DNA of 64,000 nt from Flavobacterium agri (lineage in GTDB: Bacteria > Bacteroidota > Bacteroidia > Flavobacteriales > Flavobacteriaceae): contig NZ_JACBJI010000003.1 in the NCBI RefSeq assembly GCF_013401995.1, positions 186,001 to 250,000 on the forward strand. Reading direction: 5' to 3'. Each line of letters starts with the position of its first letter. Position 1 is the stretch's first letter. Under the pieces are notes generated by a model that was not told where the DNA came from, did no database searches, and saw nothing but the letters and a program-made list of their open reading frames with translations. The translations under genes and the position numbers were made by a program. This document shows, piece by piece, positions 18,422 to 26,558 of this stretch.

Positions 18422-19566
18422 CACAACCTTCAAAAATATGGTTGTCTTCGCCTCACATGGGCGGAAACGAGCAAAAATACGTCCAGGAAGCTTTCGATAC
18501 GAATTGGGTAGCACCTTTAGGGCCTAACGTAAACGGATTTGAAAGTGACCTCGAGAATTTCCTGGGTAACGGATCGCATGTCGCGGCGTTGAGTTCGGGT
18601 ACGGCGGCGATTCATCTGGCTTTGATCCTTCTCGATGTGAAACCGTCGGATATCGTGGTTTGCCAAAGTTTTACGTTTTCGGCTTCGGCCAATCCGATTG
18701 CCTATCAATGCGCGACTCCGGTTTTCGTGGACAGCGAGCCCGAAACCTGGAACATGTGCCCGAAAGCGCTCGACGAAGCCTTGCTCGACTTGAGCAAAAA
18801 AGGCAAAAAGCCAAAAGCGATCGTTGCGGTACATTTGTACGGAATGCCTTTTAAGGCCGATGAATTGCGGGCGGTTGCCGACAAATACGGCGTTCCGATC
18901 GTAGAAGACAGCGCCGAGGCTTTGGGTAGTACGTACAAAGGCCGAAAGTGCGGCACGTTCGGCGACATTTCCATCTTGTCGTTCAACGGCAACAAGATCA
19001 TCACGACTTCGGGCGGAGGCGCTTTGGTGTCCAAACACAAGAACATCAAGGAAAAAGCGGTGTTTTTGGCCACTCAGGCACGCGACAACGCGCCGCATTA
19101 CCAACATAGTGAAATCGGTCACAATTACCGTTTGAGCAACATTTGCGCCGGTATCGGACGCGGCCAGATGGAAGTGCTAGAAAAGCACATATCGCTCAGA
19201 CGAAAGGTCAATTCGTTCTATTCCGACTATTTTTCGGCAATCGAAGGTGTTACAGTTCTAACTGAGCCGAATGCCGATTATTTCTCGAATCATTGGCTCA
19301 GCGCTATCGTTATCGACCCGATCGTGGTGGGCAAAACGCGCGAAGATTTGAGGCTTGCACTCGAGGCGGCGAACATAGAAAGCCGTCCGCTTTGGAAGCC
19401 AATGCACTTGCAGCCAGTTTTTTCCGAAAGCGACTACTACGGAACAAATGTAAGCGAGACACTTTTTGACAACGGTTTGTGTCTTCCGTCGGGTTCTAAT
19501 CTTCAGATTGAAGAAATTGAAAGGATTAAACAGGTTTTCGACGATTTTTTTGTGAAAAAGATGTAA
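18418..19566 (+). CDS. pglE: PglE-type UDP-4-amino-sugar aminotransferase
   Basis: The 382-residue protein is a PLP enzyme of the DegT/DnrJ/EryC1/StrS family. It has SSGTAAIHLAL near residue 60, VEDSAEALGSTYKG near 163 and the catalytic Lys193 in SFNGNKIITTSGGG. It transaminates the 4-keto product of PglF with glutamate. The start at 18418 (ATGA overlap with pglD) is chosen over an in-frame start at 18316 that lies within pglD. The N-terminal motif MTQPSKIWLSSPHMGGNE resembles PglE/LegC-like proteins. Confidence 0.9.
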   Translation: MTQPSKIWLSSPHMGGNEQKYVQEAFDTNWVAPLGPNVNGFESDLENFLGNGSHVAALSSGTAAIHLALILLDVKPSDIVVCQSFTFSASANPIAYQCATPVFVDSEPETWNMCPKALDEALLDLSKKGKKPKAIVAVHLYGMPFKADELRAVADKYGVPIVEDSAEALGSTYKGRKCGTFGDISILSFNGNKIITTSGGGALVSKHKNIKEKAVFLATQARDNAPHYQHSEIGHNYRLSNICAGIGRGQMEVLEKHISLRRKVNSFYSDYFSAIEGVTVLTEPNADYFSNHWLSAIVIDPIVVGKTREDLRLALEAANIESRPLWKPMHLQPVFSESDYYGTNVSETLFDNGLCLPSGSNLQIEEIERIKQVFDDFFVKKM

Positions 19567-19604
19567 CTTATCGATTTTTCGGCAGAGATGCATTGAAAAA
19601 GTTA

Positions 19605-19612
19605 TAATTTTG
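19605..19612 (+). promoter_or_regulatory. Bacteroidota -7 box before pglF
   Basis: TAATTTTG fits TAnnTTTG, 23 bp before the pglF start, in the 69-bp gap after pglE. No convincing -33 element is seen. It could let pglF be transcribed apart from the upstream operon. Confidence 0.5.
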
Positions 19613-19635
19613 GCAACAGTTAAGGGGTAAAGAAG

Positions 19636-21606
19636 ATGAGTAGTTCAATTTTTGCGGAAATAATGAAAGGTGTCTCGGGCAGACGTTTTCGCAATATAGG
19701 CTATTTGCCACGCTGGATCATTTTCCTGATTGACGTATGTATCGTCGTTGCGGCGAATTTCGTCACCTACATCATCGTTTCGAGCCTTACCGAACTCCAC
19801 CCGCATTATCGAACGTTGAACCTTCCGATCCGCTACGGGCTCATCATAGGTGTCAACGCTTTATTTTTCCTTTTTTACCGCACGTATTCCGGGATCATCA
19901 GGCACTCCACGTTCATCGACGGGGTGAAACTGTTGGTTTCCGCTTCGTCTTCGTTCGTCGCTTTGCTCTCGATCAATTATCTGTGGCAAATGTACTTCGG
20001 CAAGAAATTGTATTTGAGTACGGGGCTTTTCATCAGTTATGTGATTTCGTTTTTGCTGTTGTTCCTGTTCCGCATCATGGTCAAGTACATGTTCGAGCGA
20101 TACATGAACATCGAAGACGGCAAGAAGTTGATAGGAGCGGTGATTTACGGTGCCGATGCCAATGCGATTTCGGTCGCCAACGCGTTAAAATCCGAAGTTC
20201 CGGCGCGATTCCGTCTTTTGGGCTTTGTCGATAAGTTCAATCAGACGAAAACGTCGAAGAGTATTCTGAACGTGCCGATCATCAACCAAAATCGCAGCAT
20301 ACACGTAATCATGCGTGCGATGAAGGCCGATGCGATCATCATTGCCGAAAAAAGCATGACCAAGGAAGAGACGATCAAACTCGTCGAGGAATGCCTTGAG
20401 TACAATTTTAAAGTCTATACGGTTCCGTTGATTTCCGATTGGGAAGACACGCAGCAGATATCCAAACAACTCAAATCGTTCGAAATTGAGGATTTGCTCG
20501 AACGCAAACCGATCGTACTCGATACCAAAGCCATTTCGAACCAGCTTCACGGCAAAACGATACTGATTACCGGAGCTGCAGGTTCTATCGGTAGTGAAAT
20601 CACGCGTCAGGTGTATCAGTTCGGACCTTCGCGCATCATCATGCTCGACCAGGCCGAAACGCCTTTGCACAATTTGACGCTCGAGATTGCCGAAGCCCAG
20701 GACAACGGCACTCAGATTTTCAGCGTGCTTGCCGATATCAGGAACAAACAAGCGCTCGAACAGGTATTTTCGACGTATAAGCCCGATGTGGTTTATCATG
20801 CGGCGGCTTACAAGCACGTTCCGCTCATGGAAGAGCATCCGGACCAAGCCATTTATACCAACGTGGCGGGAACAAAACACCTCGCCGACCTGTCGCTCAA
20901 ATACCACGTGGAGCGATTCGTGATGGTGTCGACCGACAAAGCCGTCAATCCTAGCAGCGTAATGGGCGCGAGCAAGCGCATTGCCGAGAAATACGTGCAG
21001 GCGCTGCATTTCATGTCGCAAAAGAAAAACAAGGTCGTCACCAAATTTATTACGACGCGTTTCGGAAACGTATTGGGTTCGAACGGGTCGATCGTGCCAT
21101 TGTTTACCAAACAAATTCAGGAAGGCGGTCCGATAACGATCACGCATCCCGAAATCATACGGTATTTCATGACGATTCCCGAAGCTTGTCAACTCGTTCT
21201 CGAAGCGGGCGCAATGGGCAACGGAGGTGAAATCTACATCTTCGACATGGGCCAACCCGTAAAAATCATCGACCTGGCCAAGAAAATGATACGTCTTGCG
21301 GGTTATACGCCAGACAAGGAAATCGAGATCAAGATCATAGGATTGCGTCCGGGCGAGAAATTGTACGAGGAATTGCTCAACGATAATTCAAAGACGTTGC
21401 CGACGCACAACAACCAGATCATGATCGCGGTCGATACTTGGGACGATTTCGAAGATGTAAGCAATTCGGTCGAAGATCTTCGCGAGATTTGCGGCAAAGT
21501 GTCGAACGAGGAAATCGTGTTCCGCATGAAGAAAATAGTGCCCGAATTCAAGAGTATGAACTCTGTTTTCGAAACCCTCGATTTCCGCGAAAATATTTCC
21601 CTGTAA
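19636..21606 (+). CDS. pglF: PglF/WbpM-type UDP-GlcNAc 4,6-dehydratase
   Basis: The 656-residue inner-membrane protein has about four N-terminal helices (about residues 20-155), a CoA-binding-like Rossmann domain (about 165-290), and a C-terminal SDR dehydratase domain. The NAD motif ITGAAGSIGSE lies near 313. VSTDKAVNPSSVMGASKR near 433-450 shows the active site, where Met replaces the usual Tyr of YxxxK as is normal in this family. It converts UDP-GlcNAc to UDP-4-keto-6-deoxy-GlcNAc, the first step to UDP-diNAcBac with PglE and PglD. Size agrees with WbpM/PglF. It is the fourth gene of a complete pglCDEF set. Confidence 0.92.
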   Translation: MSSSIFAEIMKGVSGRRFRNIGYLPRWIIFLIDVCIVVAANFVTYIIVSSLTELHPHYRTLNLPIRYGLIIGVNALFFLFYRTYSGIIRHSTFIDGVKLLVSASSSFVALLSINYLWQMYFGKKLYLSTGLFISYVISFLLLFLFRIMVKYMFERYMNIEDGKKLIGAVIYGADANAISVANALKSEVPARFRLLGFVDKFNQTKTSKSILNVPIINQNRSIHVIMRAMKADAIIIAEKSMTKEETIKLVEECLEYNFKVYTVPLISDWEDTQQISKQLKSFEIEDLLERKPIVLDTKAISNQLHGKTILITGAAGSIGSEITRQVYQFGPSRIIMLDQAETPLHNLTLEIAEAQDNGTQIFSVLADIRNKQALEQVFSTYKPDVVYHAAAYKHVPLMEEHPDQAIYTNVAGTKHLADLSLKYHVERFVMVSTDKAVNPSSVMGASKRIAEKYVQALHFMSQKKNKVVTKFITTRFGNVLGSNGSIVPLFTKQIQEGGPITITHPEIIRYFMTIPEACQLVLEAGAMGNGGEIYIFDMGQPVKIIDLAKKMIRLAGYTPDKEIEIKIIGLRPGEKLYEELLNDNSKTLPTHNNQIMIAVDTWDDFEDVSNSVEDLREICGKVSNEEIVFRMKKIVPEFKSMNSVFETLDFRENISL

Positions 21607-21619
21607 GACCTCGGTCATT

Positions 21620-21627
21620 TATATTTG
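21620..21627 (+). promoter_or_regulatory. Bacteroidota promoter before wza-like gene
   Basis: TATATTTG matches TAnnTTTG and lies 20 bp before the ATG at 21648. A TTTC at 21596-21599, 20 bp upstream of the box, could serve as an imperfect -33 element. Confidence 0.55.
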
Positions 21628-21647
21628 TAAAGCAATCAATCTAATTT

Positions 21648-22412
21648 ATGCTGCGTTTTAAAGGTGTTTTTGTCCTTCTTTTTCTTGTGATCGCCACTTC
21701 TTGTGCTACCCGAAAGGATATAGCGTATATGCAGGATGCCGACAACGCCAAGCAAAGCCAATTGCAGAATTACGAGCCTACGCTCAAACCCGACGACTTG
21801 TTGAGCATCATCGTTTCGGCCGAGACGCCAGAGGTGACCGTACCGTTCAACCTTCCGGCGATACAGGGCAATTATCAGGTAGACAACAACCAGAATGGCA
21901 TCAAGACCTACCTGATCGATAATTTCGGCAATATTGATTTTCCCGTGATCGGAAAAGTCCAACTCGGAGGTTTGACACGTACCGAAGCGGTCAATAAACT
22001 CACACGATCGGTTTCGGAATACATTACCAATCCTTCGATCAACTTGAGAATCCTGAATTATAAGGTTTCGGTACTCGGGGAGGTTTCCAAACCCGGAAGT
22101 TTCACCGTGCCAAGCGAACGCATCACCTTGCTCGAAGCCTTGAGCAACGCCGGCGATTTGACCATTTACGGCAAGCGCAACAACATTCTCGTGATCCGCG
22201 AGGCCGAAGGTAAAAAATCGTTCACGCGCGTCGACATCACCAACACTGATTTCGTCAATTCGCCTTACTACTATCTTTCGCAAAACGATGTGATCGTCGT
22301 CGAGCCGAACAATACGCGGGTCAAATCGTCTTCGGTCGGACCCAATACTACACTTTACATTTCGGTCGCGTCGATTCTCGTGACGATTGCCACCATAGTA
22401 ATTTTAAGATAA
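21648..22412 (+). CDS. wza: Wza-like polysaccharide export lipoprotein
   Basis: The 254-residue protein starts with a lipoprotein signal peptide ending at Cys19 (ATSCATRKD). It contains a Poly_export (PES) domain (about 45-150) and a SLBB domain (about 150-235; VLGEVSKPGSFTVPSERITLLEAL). The C-terminus ends in a hydrophobic helix, consistent with outer-membrane insertion of the Wza C-terminal barrel helix. It is shorter than E. coli Wza (about 380 aa) but typical of Bacteroidota. It forms the periplasm-to-surface conduit with Wzc, whose start overlaps its stop by one base. Confidence 0.9.
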   Translation: MLRFKGVFVLLFLVIATSCATRKDIAYMQDADNAKQSQLQNYEPTLKPDDLLSIIVSAETPEVTVPFNLPAIQGNYQVDNNQNGIKTYLIDNFGNIDFPVIGKVQLGGLTRTEAVNKLTRSVSEYITNPSINLRILNYKVSVLGEVSKPGSFTVPSERITLLEALSNAGDLTIYGKRNNILVIREAEGKKSFTRVDITNTDFVNSPYYYLSQNDVIVVEPNNTRVKSSSVGPNTTLYISVASILVTIATIVILR

Positions 22413-24805
22413 TGCTGCCCGAACACTCTTCTCTTTCGTCAAAACCCGCACAGGACGACAGTCTGAACATCCGCGAGGAACTCGAGAAATACCTCGTATA
22501 CTGGAAGTGGTTCCTGCTTTCGGTAATCGTTTGCGTCGTGCTGGCGATGCTTTTTTTGCGATATAGTGTGCCGATGTACAAAAGTTCGGCCTCGATTCTA
22601 GTCAAGGACGATCGCAAAGGCGGATTGGCTTCCGAGCTTACGGCACTTTCCGATCTTGGTTTGGCTACAGGCGTGAAAAGCGTACTCGACAACGAGATCG
22701 AAGTGATCCAGTCGCGTTCGATCGTCGAAAAAGCCGTGAAAGAGCAATTCGGGAATGTCGAATATTACACACAAGGTCGCGTCAAAACGATCGAAATGTA
22801 CAAAGACAAGCCGGTCGACATCTATTTTTTCGGCGTAAGCGAGAAATTCTATCAAAAGGAAAGATCGTTTACGGTCAAATCGGTCTCTGATTCCCAATTC
22901 GAATTATTGTCAGCCGGAGGAACGTCATATGGTAAATTCCGCTACGGACACACGATTGCTTTCGATGCATTTAAGATAATCGTGACCAAGAATCCGACGA
23001 TTAAAGACAAATCCGACCTCGAATTCGAATTTACCGTCAAAATCAAGAAACTCGCCTCGGCCGTACTTCGATACAAAAACAGCCTTGAACTCGCGCCAAA
23101 AGGCAAGAACTCAAGCGTAGTGGAATTGACGCTTACCGATCGCATAAAAACAAGATCCGAAGACATGCTCAACGCAATCATTGACATGTACAACAAGGAC
23201 GCGATCGCCGATAAGAAATACATTTCCGAAAACACCGAAAAATTCATAGCCGACCGTCTTGATTCGATTTCGGTACAACTTGGCGACGTCGAAAAGGACG
23301 CGGCCCGTTTCAAGCAGTCGAACCGATTGACCGATATCGCTTCGGATGCGGGGATTTACCTGCAGAATTCGGTGATATTCGAAAAGGAACTCATCGAAAC
23401 GGAAACCCAGTTGCGTATTGTCCAGTCGATGATCGATTATTTGGAAACCGCACCCAAATACGACCCGATTCCAATCAACCTTATTCCGAACGATGCGCCT
23501 GCTGCGGCTTCGATTACGACTTATAACGAGCAAGTGATCCAATTGGCGCGTTACAGGAAAGGCGGAACAGAAAAGAACTCCGTTGTACAAGTGGCGATGC
23601 GCAGCCTTGACGATCAACGCACGACGATCGCTCAAAACCTGCAACGTTTGCTGGCTTCGTTGAGGATCAGGAAGTCGGATCTTGAAAAGCAAGTGAACAT
23701 GGTCTCGGGTAAAATTTCGCAGATTCCGAGTCAGGAACGTGAATTCCGCGTAATCGACCGCCAGCAGAAAATCAAGGAAGCCCTTTATATCTATTTGTTG
23801 CAAAAGCGCGAGGAAATTGCAATTTCGCTTGCCGTGACCGCTCCTAATGCCAAGGTTATCGACGCGGCTATGGCTACCGATTCTCCGGTCGCGCCAAAGA
23901 GAAACGTGATTTACCTAGCCGGATTCGCGTTAGGATTGATCATTCCGTTCGTGCTCATTTATCTTAGGAATCTTCTTGATACCAAAATCAAGACCCGCAG
24001 CGATGTCGAGTCAAAAATTGGCGCGCCATTCCTTGGCGACATCCCGAAATCGGAAACCGAGAACGAGATCATCAACGCGAGCAGCCGTTCGAGTTCGGCC
24101 GAAGCGATCCGCATCGTACGCACGAACCTCGAATTCCTTTTGGCCCATGTTCCTGAAGGAAAAGCCAAAACCGTTGCCGTGACCTCGACCGTTCCCAAAG
24201 AAGGCAAGACGTTCATCGCGATCAACATGGCGAGTACCATTGCGCTTTCGGGTAAAAAAGTATTGCTTGTGGGTCTCGATATCCGAAATCCGAAAATCGA
24301 CAAATACGTAAAACTGCCTTCAAAAGGACTTACGAACTATCTGGCCAAGAACAATGAGGATATTTCGAATTATCTCGTCAAGCTCGAAGGTTACGATCAT
24401 TTCGACGTGTTACCGTCGGGCGTTGTGCCGCCAAACCCGGTCGATTTGCTCATGAACAGCAAATTGTCGAATCTTTTCGACGAGCTCAAGACCAAGTACG
24501 ATTACATTATTGTCGATACGGCTCCGGTTAGTCTGGTTACCGATACGTTATTGATCGCCAAACACATGGATGCGTTCATTTACGTGATGCGTGCGAATTA
24601 TTTCGACAAGCGTTTGTTGCGCATCGTACAATCGTTCTACAACGAAGGCAAGCTGCCTAACATGGCCTTGTTGCTCAACGATACCATCTGGGCCAAATCG
24701 TACGGCTATGGTTACGGCTATGGTTACGGCTATGGCTATGGATACGGCTACGGTCAGGAAGAAGAGAAGAAACCTTGGTGGAAGCGGTTTACCGAAAAGC
24801 CTTAA
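22412..24805 (+). CDS. wzc: Wzc-like polysaccharide copolymerase and BY-kinase
   Basis: The 797-residue inner-membrane protein has a Wzz domain with one membrane helix at about 31-50, a long periplasmic coiled region, and a second helix at about 499-519. The cytoplasmic tyrosine-kinase domain has Walker A STVPKEGKT near 590-598, Walker A' LLVGLDIRNP near 626 and Walker B YIIVDTAPV near 701. The tail carries nine Tyr-Gly pairs (DNA 24701-24754), the autophosphorylation cluster. It controls Wzy-dependent polymerisation and export through Wza. It follows wza with a one-base overlap. The convergent cpsB gene overlaps its last 4 bp. Confidence 0.93.
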   Translation: MLPEHSSLSSKPAQDDSLNIREELEKYLVYWKWFLLSVIVCVVLAMLFLRYSVPMYKSSASILVKDDRKGGLASELTALSDLGLATGVKSVLDNEIEVIQSRSIVEKAVKEQFGNVEYYTQGRVKTIEMYKDKPVDIYFFGVSEKFYQKERSFTVKSVSDSQFELLSAGGTSYGKFRYGHTIAFDAFKIIVTKNPTIKDKSDLEFEFTVKIKKLASAVLRYKNSLELAPKGKNSSVVELTLTDRIKTRSEDMLNAIIDMYNKDAIADKKYISENTEKFIADRLDSISVQLGDVEKDAARFKQSNRLTDIASDAGIYLQNSVIFEKELIETETQLRIVQSMIDYLETAPKYDPIPINLIPNDAPAAASITTYNEQVIQLARYRKGGTEKNSVVQVAMRSLDDQRTTIAQNLQRLLASLRIRKSDLEKQVNMVSGKISQIPSQEREFRVIDRQQKIKEALYIYLLQKREEIAISLAVTAPNAKVIDAAMATDSPVAPKRNVIYLAGFALGLIIPFVLIYLRNLLDTKIKTRSDVESKIGAPFLGDIPKSETENEIINASSRSSSAEAIRIVRTNLEFLLAHVPEGKAKTVAVTSTVPKEGKTFIAINMASTIALSGKKVLLVGLDIRNPKIDKYVKLPSKGLTNYLAKNNEDISNYLVKLEGYDHFDVLPSGVVPPNPVDLLMNSKLSNLFDELKTKYDYIIVDTAPVSLVTDTLLIAKHMDAFIYVMRANYFDKRLLRIVQSFYNEGKLPNMALLLNDTIWAKSYGYGYGYGYGYGYGYGYGQEEEKKPWWKRFTEKP
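24701..24754 (+). repeat. 6-bp tandem repeat coding the Wzc Tyr-Gly tail
   Basis: Nine consecutive TAY-GGN codon pairs encode (Tyr-Gly)9. Third positions vary, so the array is not a perfect DNA repeat, although GGCTATGGTTAC units recur. Copy-number change would alter the number of phosphorylatable tyrosines without shifting the frame. Confidence 0.9.
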
Positions 24806-25539
24806 AACTTGAAAATCGCGTTGTTCAACAGCGCTTGTTCGAGTTTTTTCTCGGATTTGATGACCAGTCGTTTGGAAAAGGCGGCGATGTGACGCGAATG
24901 ATGTACGTCCGATCCCGCAAAATCGATATAATCCTCGCTGAGCAAACGATCGGCAGTTTCGGCGACGCTTTGTCCGTAATAACCCACAGCAGAAAGCAGG
25001 TTCACCTGGAACTTGCAACCGGCGTCCTTGAGTTTCGCATATTCCTTGAAATTCCGATGGTAGAAAGAATACCGTTCGGGATGTGCCAAAACAGGAGTGT
25101 ATCCGGCCAGCTGAATCTCGAAAATGATGTCGTACAATTGGATAGGCGCATTGAGATACGACATTTCAACGAGCACATGATTGCCTCCGATCGTCAACAA
25201 CTCTTCCGATTTTAGCCTTTGGACGAAAAAACTGTCTATCAGGTATTCGGCTGCGGCGCGTACCGGTATCGAAACCCCGTGCTGTTGCAGCATGGTTTGG
25301 GTTTGTTTCAGACGTGACAGTATGCCTTCGGACGTGTTCTCCCAAACCGAATACATCACGTGAGGCGTGGTGATCAATTGGGAGCAACCTTTGTCCTGAA
25401 GCGACTTTGCGAGCAAAAGCGAATCTTCGGGCGTCTTGGCGCCGTCGTCTATACCGAAAAGTATATGGGAATGGAAGTCGACGTGGTCTTTCGGGATCAG
25501 GTCGTCGAGAACGGTTTTATTTTTGAAGAATGAAAACAA
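24802..25539 (-). CDS. cpsB: CpsB/YwqE-type PHP tyrosine phosphatase
   Basis: The 245-residue metal-dependent phosphatase of the PHP superfamily has metal-binding motifs HVDFHSHILFGIDDGAK near residues 19-35, AHPERYSFY near 160 and AGSDVHHS near 210. CpsB dephosphorylates the tyrosine tail of Wzc-type kinases, closing the export cycle. The frame opens with TTG at 25539, and a TAA stop just upstream rules out an earlier ATG. A -7 box lies 16 bp upstream of the TTG. Unlike most systems, it is convergent with wzc rather than in its operon, and the two stops overlap by 4 bp. Confidence 0.9.
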   Translation of the reverse strand: MFSFFKNKTVLDDLIPKDHVDFHSHILFGIDDGAKTPEDSLLLAKSLQDKGCSQLITTPHVMYSVWENTSEGILSRLKQTQTMLQQHGVSIPVRAAAEYLIDSFFVQRLKSEELLTIGGNHVLVEMSYLNAPIQLYDIIFEIQLAGYTPVLAHPERYSFYHRNFKEYAKLKDAGCKFQVNLLSAVGYYGQSVAETADRLLSEDYIDFAGSDVHHSRHIAAFSKRLVIKSEKKLEQALLNNAIFKF

Positions 25540-25555
25540 GGCGATGAATTATTGG

Positions 25556-25563
25556 CAAAAGTA
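25556..25563 (-). promoter_or_regulatory. Bacteroidota -7 box before cpsB
   Basis: On the minus strand the box reads TACTTTTG, a full TAnnTTTG match, ending 16 bp before the proposed TTG start at 25539. It supports that unusual start. Confidence 0.55.
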
Positions 25564-25653
25564 ATCGAAAATGTGCATTTTTACGGTATGCCGACAATTT
25601 CCTCAACATATCGCCGATCATCATTTTAATGCCGCGCCGTTGCTTCATTTTGC

Positions 25654-25661
25654 TATCTTTG
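25654..25661 (+). promoter_or_regulatory. Bacteroidota -7 box before wzm
   Basis: TATCTTTG fits TAnnTTTG and lies 30 bp before the ATG at 25692. It would start transcription of the ABC-exporter block. No clear -33 element is seen. Confidence 0.55.
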
Positions 25662-25691
25662 CGGCCAGTTCAAAAAATCAACCCATTTAGC

Positions 25692-26558
25692 ATGGATTCA
25701 AGAGCTAAAGACGAGAATTGGGATTTGGTCATCAAGGGGCATTCTTCCCTTTTCGACTTGAAATTCCGCGACGTCTGGCGGTATCGCGATTTGCTTCGCA
25801 TGTTCGTCAAACGCGATTTCATCAGCTTTTACAAGCAGACCGTTTTGGGTCCGTTGTGGTTTTTCCTGCAACCGATGTTCACGACGATCGTGTACACTTT
25901 CGTTTTTGGCAGCGTCGCCGGAATCAGTACCGATGGTTTGCCCAAACCGCTTTTTTACCTGTGCGGGATTACGGCCTGGCAGTATTTTTCGGAATGTCTC
26001 ACCAAGACCAGCACGGTTTTCAGGGACAACGCGAGCATTTTCGGAAAGGTGTATTTTCCGCGCCTTATCATGCCGTTGAGCATCGTGGTGAGTAATTTGG
26101 TGCGATTCGGAGTGCAATTGCTGTTGCTTTTGTGCTGTATGGTGTACTTCTACCTCAAAGGATACGATTTCGGATTCACTTCGGCGATTTTGTTGTTTCC
26201 GATACTCGTCGTGATGATGGCGTTGCTAGGGTTAGGCACAGGACTGATCATTACTGCGCTTACTACCAAATACCGCGATTTGACGTTTCTCGTAGGTTTT
26301 GGCGTTCAGTTGCTCATGTACGGGACGACCGTGGTCTATCCGTTGCACACCGTGCAGCAAAAGCATCCGGATTTCGCATGGATCGTGGAGCTCAACCCGA
26401 TGACGGGCATCATAGAAGCGTATCGCTACGCTTTTTTGGGAAGCGGCGCATTCGATTACGCATCCCTTTTTTATTCGGCTGTGGTAACGCTTGTTTTGTT
26501 GCTCGCCGGCGTGCTGATATTCAATAAAACCGAACGCAACTTCGTCGATACGATATGA
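25692..26558 (+). CDS. wzm: polysaccharide ABC exporter permease Wzm
   Basis: The 288-residue ABC-2 type permease has an amphipathic N-terminus (DLVIKGHSSLFDLKFRDVWRYRDL) and about six membrane helices. KQTVLGPLWFFLQP near residues 50-63 is typical of Wzm/KpsM/TagG proteins. With Wzt it exports a finished lipid-linked polysaccharide to the periplasm. The ATG at 25692 is chosen because the family N-terminus begins there; the frame's earlier ATG at 25629 precedes the promoter box. It overlaps wzt as ATGA. Confidence 0.92.
   Translation: MDSRAKDENWDLVIKGHSSLFDLKFRDVWRYRDLLRMFVKRDFISFYKQTVLGPLWFFLQPMFTTIVYTFVFGSVAGISTDGLPKPLFYLCGITAWQYFSECLTKTSTVFRDNASIFGKVYFPRLIMPLSIVVSNLVRFGVQLLLLLCCMVYFYLKGYDFGFTSAILLFPILVVMMALLGLGTGLIITALTTKYRDLTFLVGFGVQLLMYGTTVVYPLHTVQQKHPDFAWIVELNPMTGIIEAYRYAFLGSGAFDYASLFYSAVVTLVLLLAGVLIFNKTERNFVDTI

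Noticed and set aside
20185..21255. 356-codon minus-strand open frame inside pglF
   Set aside because: It is fully contained within a conserved dehydratase gene; its translation is Phe/Arg/His-rich and matches no family.
24701..24754. Possible CRISPR-like or satellite array
   Set aside because: It is an in-frame Tyr-Gly repeat of Wzc without spacers.
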